IMG/VR virus record: IMGVR_UViG_3300047357_000301
Span: 1 to 31,691 of that record
Origin: a virus
Direction: 5' to 3' (one strand)
Length of the DNA: 31,691 bases
In this document: positions 24,490 through 31,063 of the stretch, piece by piece
Layout of the letters: every line of letters starts with the position of its first letter
Position numbering within the stretch: the stretch's first letter is position 1
Notes under the pieces: generated by a model
Databases searched by the model: none
What the model saw: only the letters and a program-made list of their open reading frames with translations
Told to the model about the DNA's origin: nothing
Position numbers and translations under genes: made by a program

Positions 24490-24809
24490 TGATACAGATA
24501 CTGCAAGAAGTAACTGATTGGGGTAAGTTTAAAGTCAATAACGGCATTTATCATATCAATGGTGCTGGTAGTTTAGTAGCATATCAAGTTAATGCAGACT
24601 CTGTAGTACAAGTTCTTAAAACACCTAGCAAACAGTTCTCTAAAAGCAGACGTAAGTTTGTTAAGATTGGTGAAAGGCCTGAGGAACTTGCAAGTCACAT
24701 CGTTGAAGTTAAAGGTTCTAAAGGCAATGTTTACTTTGTAGACACAGAAAAGAACACTTGTACTTGCCCAGGTTTCACATTCCGCGGACATTGTAAGCAT
24801 ATTAAATAA
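24489..24809 (+). CDS. SWIM zinc-finger protein
   Basis: This 106-residue protein ends in a SWIM-type finger: Cys91-x-Cys93, Cys102-x-His104 (TCTCPGFTFRGHCKHI). The preceding part is a basic beta-rich stretch (KQFSKSRRKFVKIGE). SWIM domains bind DNA or proteins. It is the last gene of the alarmone hydrolase operon. Its 3' end runs into the late box of the deformylase gene. Confidence 0.82.
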   Translation: MIQILQEVTDWGKFKVNNGIYHINGAGSLVAYQVNADSVVQVLKTPSKQFSKSRRKFVKIGERPEELASHIVEVKGSKGNVYFVDTEKNTCTCPGFTFRGHCKHIK

Positions 24810-24812
24810 ATA
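24806..24812 (+). promoter_or_regulatory. T4-type late promoter box, 5 nt before ATG
   Basis: ATAAATA overlaps the stop of the SWIM gene and is followed by ATAGT and the ATG at 24818. No Shine-Dalgarno sequence is present. It predicts leaderless late transcription of the deformylase, glutaredoxin and GH6 genes. Confidence 0.7.
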
Positions 24813-24817
24813 ATAGT

Positions 24818-25339
24818 ATGTTAGTACAACCAAACCACCCAGCATTACACAAGGTAGCAGATATAGATCCGTTTACTGTTGAAGGTATTGATTGGGTAGA
24901 AAGACAAAAAGAAATGATCCAAATTATGCATGACAAATTTGGAATAGGTTTAGCGGCTCCTCAATTAGGTGCAAGTTACAATATGTTTGTAATGACGCAT
25001 TCTACTCTAGGTGATATAGGGGTATATAACCCTCAAATAATTTCGCAATCCGAAGAAACTGCTTGTCAAGAAGAAGGTTGTTTAACATTCCCACTACTGT
25101 TTTTTATGGTTACACGACCTGCAAGTTGTGTTGTAAAATTTCAAGATGCATTCCAAAAAGAACATGAAATGGAACTTACTGGTAGAGATGCACAATGTTT
25201 CCAGCACGAGTTTGATCACTTACAAGGCTTATTGTTTTTAGAATATGCCAGTGATATGAAACTGCAACGTGCAATGAAAAAACGTGACAAGACAGTAAAA
25301 AAACTACTAAAGATGCAGAAAAATAATGAATACAGTTAA
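24818..25339 (+). CDS. def: Peptide deformylase
   Basis: This 173-residue metalloenzyme removes the formyl group from new proteins. All three family motifs are present: GIGLAAPQ (42-49), EEGCLT with the metal-binding Cys88, and QHEFDHLQG (129-137) with His130, Glu131 and His134. The C-terminal helix is basic (RDKTVKKLLKMQK). Phage deformylases are known from marine T4-like phages, where they may speed maturation of formylated proteins. It is preceded by a leaderless late promoter and overlaps the glutaredoxin gene by 14 bases. Confidence 0.93.
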   Translation: MLVQPNHPALHKVADIDPFTVEGIDWVERQKEMIQIMHDKFGIGLAAPQLGASYNMFVMTHSTLGDIGVYNPQIISQSEETACQEEGCLTFPLLFFMVTRPASCVVKFQDAFQKEHEMELTGRDAQCFQHEFDHLQGLLFLEYASDMKLQRAMKKRDKTVKKLLKMQKNNEYS

Positions 25340-25631
25340 AGAACAAATCAAGGAAATGATTTCATCTAACGATGCAATCCTGTTTATGAAAGGCACACCA
25401 CACCAACCAAATTGTGGGTTTAGTGCAAAGGTAATACAAATACTTATTGAAGTAGGTAAACCTTTTAGTTATGTAGACGTATTAGCAGACCCTGATATTA
25501 GAGCAAACTTACCTAGTGTTAGTGATTGGCCTACATTCCCTCAACTGTTTATCAAAGGTGAACTAGTTGGAGGGTGTGATATAATTACCGAAATGCATGA
25601 CGTTAATGAACTTGCTCCCTTATTTGAATAA
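25326..25631 (+). CDS. Monothiol CGFS glutaredoxin (Grx4-like)
   Basis: This 101-residue protein shows the class II signature: KGTPHQPNCGFSAKV with the single active cysteine in CGFS, then WPTFPQLFIKGELVGGCDII. Proteins of this class bind a [2Fe-2S] cluster with glutathione and deliver it to other proteins; they are poor thiol reductants. It is thus functionally different from the CPFC glutaredoxin at 12188. It overlaps the deformylase gene and precedes the GH6 gene by nine bases, in a late operon. Confidence 0.92.
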   Translation: MNTVKEQIKEMISSNDAILFMKGTPHQPNCGFSAKVIQILIEVGKPFSYVDVLADPDIRANLPSVSDWPTFPQLFIKGELVGGCDIITEMHDVNELAPLFE

Positions 25632-25640
25632 GGCAAGTTT

Positions 25641-26483
25641 ATGGATTATCCATTCTTTGTTAATAACTTCGACAGAGTTAAAGACCATAAACTAACACAC
25701 CCAGAAGTAGGCGAAATATTTAAACACCCAGTATCCTTTTGGTATGGTCAACGTAATGGTAAAAGTTGTAAAGACTTGCACAAAGGCATAGAACGTTTAC
25801 TAAAAAGAACATTACCACAACTGCCTGTATTTGTTATATATAATTTACCCTCACGTGACATGGGCCATTACAGTAAAGGTGGTGCTAGTGGTGAAGAAGA
25901 ATACTTAGACTTCTTATTCCAATTCTGCAATGGTATTGGAGAACACAAACCTATTGTTATATTTGAGCCTGATGCTTTACCTCATAGTACACTAATGGAC
26001 AAAGAGGATAAAGAGTTTCGCATAAGACTAATGAAAGCAGGCATAGACATATTAACTACAAAGAGTAATGCTATTGTTTATGTTGACATAGGACATAGTA
26101 ATTGGCTAGAACCAGACGTTGCAGGAAAACTTTTAAACTCGGTTACTAACAGACATGTACGTGGATTTAGTGTTAATGTAAGTAACTTTAGAAGTACTGA
26201 AGAGAGCATTAAATGGGCTCTTAGAGTTACAGAGAACACGTCTAACAAACGTTTTGTTATCGATACGAGTCGTAATGGCAATGGTCCTTATGGAAACGAG
26301 TGGTGTAATCCTCCGGGAAGAGCATTAGGAATACCTCCTACTTGTGATACTGGAATAGATCAATGTGATGCTTTCTTATGGATTAAAATACCAGGAGAAT
26401 CAGACGGAACTGGTAATGGCGGTCCTAGAGCAGGTAGATTTTGGCCTGAATATGGTGCTGAATTAGTTAAGAATAAAGGTTAA
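25641..26483 (+). CDS. Glycoside hydrolase family 6 (cellulase-type)
   Basis: This 280-residue protein matches GH6 along its length: FVIYNLPSRDMGHYSKGG (64-81, Asp73), VIFEPDALP (106-114, Asp111 as probable catalytic acid), VYVDIGHSNWL (146-156), FVIDTSRNGNGP (205-216), EWCNPPGRALGIPPT (220-234) and WIKIPGESDG (247-256). Cys222 and Cys235 or Cys242 could bridge. GH6 enzymes cut beta-1,4-glucan with inversion. There is no signal peptide and no cellulose-binding module, so it is released by lysis or carried on the virion. The likely target is cellulose or a similar beta-glucan around the host. It is expressed with deformylase and CGFS glutaredoxin from a late promoter. Confidence 0.93.
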   Translation: MDYPFFVNNFDRVKDHKLTHPEVGEIFKHPVSFWYGQRNGKSCKDLHKGIERLLKRTLPQLPVFVIYNLPSRDMGHYSKGGASGEEEYLDFLFQFCNGIGEHKPIVIFEPDALPHSTLMDKEDKEFRIRLMKAGIDILTTKSNAIVYVDIGHSNWLEPDVAGKLLNSVTNRHVRGFSVNVSNFRSTEESIKWALRVTENTSNKRFVIDTSRNGNGPYGNEWCNPPGRALGIPPTCDTGIDQCDAFLWIKIPGESDGTGNGGPRAGRFWPEYGAELVKNKG

Positions 26484-26911
26484 CTTACACCGCTTGGGTC
26501 TAAGTCATCTGCATAGTCTGGATCGACTACATCAACTGAACCTTGTGATCCATCGTCAGTCATGTCATCACCAGGTGGTACTTCTAAACTATTTTCTAAA
26601 TAATGTTTACAATCGCCTATATAGGTTTTTGATTTAGTAAGTTTAGCCTGCCACCAATGTGGGAAATCTGAATCTGGTAAGCCATCTAGCATTTTGTATA
26701 GTTCTACGCAATATGAACCCATTTCAAATAAGTCTCTTTTAATCATGTCTCTTTCATTGTCAACATGACCTACTGCTAGTTTTTCATTATCACTATCACC
26801 TGCGTCTTTTTCATTGACGTCAACTTCTGATAATAATGTAGTTGAACGAGGTTGCTCTACGATGTGAGGAGTAATACCTGCTAGTTGTTGTAATTTTTCT
26901 ATTTCGTTCAT
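26480..26911 (-). CDS. Acidic virion-associated protein with LxxLAGI start
   Basis: This 143-residue protein opens with MNEIEKLQQLAGI, the same short motif that recurs three times in the 831-residue product upstream of it. The middle segment (MIKRDLFEMGSYCVELYKML, then PHWWQAKLTKSKTYI) is a helical pair that I know from structural proteins of T4-like marine phages. The C-terminus is Asp-rich and probably disordered. It follows the nucleotidyltransferase fusion by one base and its end overlaps the GH6 gene on the other strand. Confidence 0.75.
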   Translation of the reverse strand: MNEIEKLQQLAGITPHIVEQPRSTTLLSEVDVNEKDAGDSDNEKLAVGHVDNERDMIKRDLFEMGSYCVELYKMLDGLPDSDFPHWWQAKLTKSKTYIGDCKHYLENSLEVPPGDDMTDDGSQGSVDVVDPDYADDLDPSGVS

Positions 26912-26912
26912 T

Positions 26913-29408
26913 TTATAATCCTGCTAGTTTTTTAAGTTCTTCAACAGTTTCATCTAAAGCATTTTCTATTGCTTGATCAACTGATTCTTCTTTACGTCTT
27001 AGATTGTATCCACCTTTTAAATTAAGTTCGCCTTGAGTAGGACCACTATCTGGCATAGGTAAGTTTAATTCTTGTTGTCCTTTTGGTCCTGATCCAACAA
27101 TTTTTAATCCTATTTCTGCTAACCTGTCTTGTGTAACTTTATTAATTTTACCTTTAGCATCTTTGATCATAGCAAATGCTGGTTGGTCTCCTGTTGGAGG
27201 AGATACGGATATAAATTGATTAGGTCTCATTAATCCAGGTACCTCTTGAAGCATTTTAATTTCTACTCCTGCTTTGTCTACCAACTTATACTGGTCATCT
27301 GGTTCACCAAAGTCTGGCTCTGGCTCTTGAAACTCATCTAATTCTTTTGATTCATATTCAGCATGATCCATACTGACTTCATTTGCACAAGGTATTAATA
27401 CATCTTGTCTATATTTTTCTTTAACTTCATCAGTTACATCTTGGACTTGATAATACTCTTTCATGTCCATCTCACACTCTTCAGGTGTAACACCACAGTA
27501 ATCACATAAATCATCAAAACTCATTTGACCTACTGTTGGCTCATTGTCATACTTGTTATCGTAGTCATCTTCACCTATAATCTCTTCTATAACTGTTGCA
27601 AGGTCAACATTTTCAGTAACACTTTCTTTTTTGCTATCTCTGTGCTTCTTATAAATTTCATATGCATCTGCATGAGCCTGTATCTCATCATCGCTTGGCT
27701 CTCTTCCATCATCGTCGTATTGAACATATCCGGAACCGTTGCATTGTGGACAATCTTCATCAGCACCATCACATTGATAGCATTCTCCACCTTCATTAAG
27801 TCCTGCAAGTTTTCTAAGTTCTTGCATAGATTCATTTTCATTATAACCTTTCATACCTTTATGACGTTTTTCGTAGTCGCTCCACATGTCATTGGTTGCA
27901 ATATCACTATATTCTGTACGCACAATATCCCAATATTGGCCATACTCTAAAGGAGCACCATTTACATCAAACGGCTCACCGTTTAACACGGTAAATTTAA
28001 TTTCTTCGCCTTTATTATTTTTAATTGACTGTACTTCTAAATTTGGATTTGCTTCTTCGATTGCTTCTTCTGGGTTACCATATGTTTCACATGGGTTTTT
28101 ACCACAGCCACAATTTTTAGGCTCGTCTTTTTTGGCTTCCATTTCTAACTCATCTTCTGGAGCATCAAATTCTGGATCATCTAAACTTACCATTTCAGGC
28201 TCGTCCATATCTACTTCTGGTTCTGGCTCTGCTTCTAAATCATCAAACTTATCTAGTTCTGAATCTTTTCTATGCAATTCCATATTGTTGATTGCATTGT
28301 TTACAAGTTCAATAGTCCACTTACGATCTGCATCGCCTAGTCCCATTATACCACCTTCTGGTAAATTATCTACTATTGCACTTAATCTATCACTGACTGC
28401 AAATCCTTCTTCGTCATTTGCCAGTCTTGCATTAATCTCACCTAGCACATATCCTGGAGATTGTGCTAAAAGTTTTAAAAACATTTCTTTTTTAACTGCT
28501 GGATCATTTACATCAGCACCATCTGGAAACTGATTAGCCATACTTCTTGCTCTTTGTCTGCTGTTGATAGGCTTACCTGTGTCAACACTGATCATATCTT
28601 CTGGAGCAATTTTAGTAAATCCTACTGAAGCAGGATTACTTGCCGCCGCCTTCTCAGGTCTTTCTGCGGCCGCTTTCTGATCCTTTTTGCTTATTCCAGG
28701 TTCGTAGTCCATGCCACCTTTACCTGGTTTAAAATTAACAGGCGCTTCGTCTAGCAAGCCTGCCAGTTTCTTTAAAATGTCTAAGTTCTCTTTCATAATT
28801 TTGCCTGTTATTTTGTCGTAAACCAAGTTAAATATCTCTTGGTTAAATTCCCCCATATAACTAGTATATGTTTCTTTAGCACTATCTAAGTCTGGAGCAC
28901 TAAGTAAAGCACTTCTAAAAGCACTTGCACTTGCTACATCTCCGCTTATGCCTGGTACATTAGGTGCTTGTATTACATAACCGTGCCTTACCATAGGCTG
29001 TGCGTTATTAGTATTTATCACATCTTCACCATTTTGAAGATAACTCTTGCTACCATCTTTTAAAGGTTTGAACTGAAATCTAGCATCTCCAGACTGCATA
29101 TCCTTTTCACCTACTGCAAAAAACAACGAATGTTCTTCTGCTGGTGAAAATGCATCTATGTAAGAGTCTTTGTTGTATAAGTTATTACCTGCCGCAATAA
29201 TTATTCTATCTTGAGGAATGTCATGTTGCTGAGTCATAATGCTGAGTTTTTCTTGTGCATCAAATGGTGATTTACCTGGCTCTACTTTGTTTGCTGTAGC
29301 AATAAACACTTCAGCATCAGTATGTTCTGCTTGTAACTTACGAAATACTTCCGCATGGTGCGGTAGCATAGGTTGGAATCTTCCTGGATATATAATAACC
29401 TTTTTCAT
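26913..29408 (-). CDS. Nucleotidyltransferase domain fused to long acidic virion-type tail
   Basis: I start at the ATG at 29408, five bases after a late box; an upstream in-frame start at 29435 would lie before that promoter. The first 200 of 831 residues resemble NMN/cytidylyl-transferases: VIIYPGRFQP (4-13) and an ISSTxxR-like SASAFR (160-165). The usual HxGH reads LPHH (15-18), with the first histidine replaced by Leu. Residues 390-430 are Asp/Glu-rich. A DnaJ-like finger lies at 543-560 (Cys543, 546, 553, 556), with further Cys at 433-440 and 635-645. LKKLAGL or LRKLAGL occurs at 212, 531 and 825, the last forming the C-terminus. The late promoter suggests a virion protein. Confidence 0.82.
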   Translation of the reverse strand: MKKVIIYPGRFQPMLPHHAEVFRKLQAEHTDAEVFIATANKVEPGKSPFDAQEKLSIMTQQHDIPQDRIIIAAGNNLYNKDSYIDAFSPAEEHSLFFAVGEKDMQSGDARFQFKPLKDGSKSYLQNGEDVINTNNAQPMVRHGYVIQAPNVPGISGDVASASAFRSALLSAPDLDSAKETYTSYMGEFNQEIFNLVYDKITGKIMKENLDILKKLAGLLDEAPVNFKPGKGGMDYEPGISKKDQKAAAERPEKAAASNPASVGFTKIAPEDMISVDTGKPINSRQRARSMANQFPDGADVNDPAVKKEMFLKLLAQSPGYVLGEINARLANDEEGFAVSDRLSAIVDNLPEGGIMGLGDADRKWTIELVNNAINNMELHRKDSELDKFDDLEAEPEPEVDMDEPEMVSLDDPEFDAPEDELEMEAKKDEPKNCGCGKNPCETYGNPEEAIEEANPNLEVQSIKNNKGEEIKFTVLNGEPFDVNGAPLEYGQYWDIVRTEYSDIATNDMWSDYEKRHKGMKGYNENESMQELRKLAGLNEGGECYQCDGADEDCPQCNGSGYVQYDDDGREPSDDEIQAHADAYEIYKKHRDSKKESVTENVDLATVIEEIIGEDDYDNKYDNEPTVGQMSFDDLCDYCGVTPEECEMDMKEYYQVQDVTDEVKEKYRQDVLIPCANEVSMDHAEYESKELDEFQEPEPDFGEPDDQYKLVDKAGVEIKMLQEVPGLMRPNQFISVSPPTGDQPAFAMIKDAKGKINKVTQDRLAEIGLKIVGSGPKGQQELNLPMPDSGPTQGELNLKGGYNLRRKEESVDQAIENALDETVEELKKLAGL

Positions 29409-29413
29409 ATTAC

Positions 29414-29420
29414 TATTTAT
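29414..29420 (-). promoter_or_regulatory. T4-type late promoter box, 5 nt before ATG
   Basis: The minus strand reads TGATAAATA, then GTAAT, then the ATG at 29408. It overlaps the stop of the SDR gene. No Shine-Dalgarno sequence is present. Confidence 0.7.
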
Positions 29421-29959
29421 CAGAAAGGTCGCCAAATACTTAATTCACCTATTTCTACATGTTGTGGTTGATTTATTGCAAAAGCAATTGGTTGTACACT
29501 CTCTTCGGGTGTTAGCATGTTTACTTTTCCATGGTTACTAGATGTCATGTCTGTTTCTACATAACCTGGATTTACATTTATCATTCTGCATTTGCGTTGC
29601 CTATCAGAGAACATTAACAAGAATGCTTGATGACTTAGTGCGGCCTTGTGTGCTGAATAACCTGATTCATTTCCACTTAGTCCTGGGTACTTGCTCATAC
29701 TACTGATGTTTACAATAGTCTTAGTTTCATCGTATTTCCATTTTTGCCACAAACCATTTAGAATGTCTACTTGTTTAAAATCAAAGAATGCATTGTTTAC
29801 AAAAACATCAAAACCTTTTACTGCTCTAATTATAATATTTGAATTTTGTATGTCAAATCCATTGCTTCTACTAAAGCCTTCTACTTCGTGATCCACAGAC
29901 AAGGTATCATACAATGCTTTTCCTATGCCTCTACTATGACCAGTTATTGCTATTTTCAT
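29420..29959 (-). CDS. Short-chain dehydrogenase/reductase
   Basis: This 179-residue protein has the Rossmann motif TGHSRGIG (6-13), NNAF (55-58), the serine segment NISSMSK (84-90), the catalytic YSAHK (Tyr101, Lys105) and NPGYVETDM. It is shorter than usual (about 240), since the C-terminal substrate region is reduced. It would reduce or oxidise a carbonyl or alcohol with NAD(P)H; the substrate is unknown. The ribosome binding site GGAGAA lies in the end of the AOX gene, two bases away, so both are in one operon. Confidence 0.9.
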   Translation of the reverse strand: MKIAITGHSRGIGKALYDTLSVDHEVEGFSRSNGFDIQNSNIIIRAVKGFDVFVNNAFFDFKQVDILNGLWQKWKYDETKTIVNISSMSKYPGLSGNESGYSAHKAALSHQAFLLMFSDRQRKCRMINVNPGYVETDMTSSNHGKVNMLTPEESVQPIAFAINQPQHVEIGELSIWRPF

Positions 29960-29961
29960 TA

Positions 29962-30531
29962 TTATTCTCCATCTGCGTATCTGTGATTGACTACACTATG
30001 ATGCTCTTCGTCTGCTCTAACTTTTTTAATTAAATCAGATAGTTTTGCATTCTTTTTCATTTTGTAGTAGTCTATTGCTAATTGAGGTGCAGAAACATTC
30101 TCTACTTCTCCATTTTCTACCATTGTTAGATAGTCAGTGTAACTTCTAACTGCTTCTTCCTCAAAGTACCCAATCATTCTGTGTGCTGTTTTATAATCTA
30201 TTATGTATAACAAAGTATAAAATATAATAAAAATTAACTGAGCAAATAATACTAACCATCTTTCAAACCAATTTGGTTTTGCTATTGCTATAAAAAACAT
30301 CAAATGCATTCTTTCATTTTCTGCTTCTGCTAACATTTCTCTGATGTCTGGTCCATAGCCTGTTTTCATTTTACGCAGACTTTTAAAGTGTAACATCATG
30401 CCTGCTACCATACCAGGTACTCCAGCCACAGTTTCTAATACTACTGCTCTGTGTCCATAACGTTTTGCAAAGAATGTATCAGCCATAAAGCGAAAAAACT
30501 TTGTCATGCTCATTGCTAGTTTATTTCTCAT
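29962..30531 (-). CDS. Alternative oxidase (AOX), ubiquinol:oxygen oxidoreductase
   Basis: I prefer the ATG at 30531, with GGAG seven bases upstream, to the TTG at 30543. The 189-residue product has all four diiron motifs: LETVAGVPGMV (32-42, Glu33), NERMHL (72-77, Glu73, His76), FEEEA (123-127) and RADEEHH (172-178, Glu175, His178). The hydrophobic stretch WLVLFAQLIFIIFYTLLYII (92-111) anchors it to the inner membrane. It would pass electrons from quinol to oxygen without pumping protons. The motifs match mitochondrial and proteobacterial AOX rather than cyanobacterial PTOX. It lies in a late-promoter operon with a hydroxylase-like gene and an SDR, overlapping the former by 11 bases. Confidence 0.92.
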   Translation of the reverse strand: MRNKLAMSMTKFFRFMADTFFAKRYGHRAVVLETVAGVPGMVAGMMLHFKSLRKMKTGYGPDIREMLAEAENERMHLMFFIAIAKPNWFERWLVLFAQLIFIIFYTLLYIIDYKTAHRMIGYFEEEAVRSYTDYLTMVENGEVENVSAPQLAIDYYKMKKNAKLSDLIKKVRADEEHHSVVNHRYADGE

Positions 30532-31045
30532 ATCTAACTCCAACTATATGATATCTATCTTTCCATCCAAAGTTAATTGCACTATGTAATCCTGTGGTGT
30601 TTACTTGGTATGTGCTACCTACTTCTAAATGATACATTTTAGGCTCTGTTCTTTCGTCAAAAAACATTAAGTATGCATCTGGATTTGTTTCAACAGGTAT
30701 ATGCAATCTAATATTTATTTTACCATTGTCGCTATCAGAATGAATACTATAGTTGTTATGTGATGGTAACTTTAACAGTCTCCAACGTGTATATTCGGGA
30801 AACTGATTTATAAGTTCTTCAAAGTAAGTGCCTTTAAGGCGTTCGTTGATTTCGCAATATGCTTTTTCAGGATACTGCAAATGCTGTATTTTGCCTGTGC
30901 TTTCCTGCCATTGATTGTTGCCAAGTACACTGGTTAGTGTTAATTGATTTGGATTTTGAAACCCTACGTCTTCCAATAGACTATCAAAGTCTTTCTTTAA
31001 ACGAACTGGGTCTGTTTGATAATCAAGTTTAGCAACATGGGACAT
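30521..31045 (-). CDS. Aspartyl/asparaginyl beta-hydroxylase-like 2OG oxygenase
   Basis: This 174-residue cupin-type protein has NYSIHSDSDNG (His102, Asp104) followed by NIRLHIPVETNP with Arg113, and GLHSAINFG with His154. This is the order of the Asp/Asn beta-hydroxylase group. It would hydroxylate a side chain using 2-oxoglutarate and oxygen. Such genes are common in marine T4-like phages, with no known target. The ATG lies five bases after a late box, so a leaderless late mRNA covering this gene, AOX and SDR is predicted. Confidence 0.83.
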   Translation of the reverse strand: MSHVAKLDYQTDPVRLKKDFDSLLEDVGFQNPNQLTLTSVLGNNQWQESTGKIQHLQYPEKAYCEINERLKGTYFEELINQFPEYTRWRLLKLPSHNNYSIHSDSDNGKINIRLHIPVETNPDAYLMFFDERTEPKMYHLEVGSTYQVNTTGLHSAINFGWKDRYHIVGVRYEK

Positions 31046-31050
31046 GCTAC

Positions 31051-31057
31051 TATTTAT
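31051..31057 (-). promoter_or_regulatory. T4-type late promoter box, 5 nt before ATG
   Basis: The minus strand reads CTATAAATA, the full T4 late consensus TATAAATA, then GTAGC, then the ATG at 31045. No Shine-Dalgarno sequence is present. Confidence 0.75.
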
Positions 31058-31063
31058 AGGATA

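Noticed and set aside
27525-28533. Long plus-strand open frames with hydrophobic or Ser-rich products
   Set aside because: They are antisense shadows of the acidic regions of the minus-strand nucleotidyltransferase fusion.
29012-29018. Late-type box ATAAATA on the minus strand inside the nucleotidyltransferase gene
   Set aside because: It is internal to the coding region, with no ATG at the right distance and no gene start nearby. A chance match is likely in AT-rich DNA.
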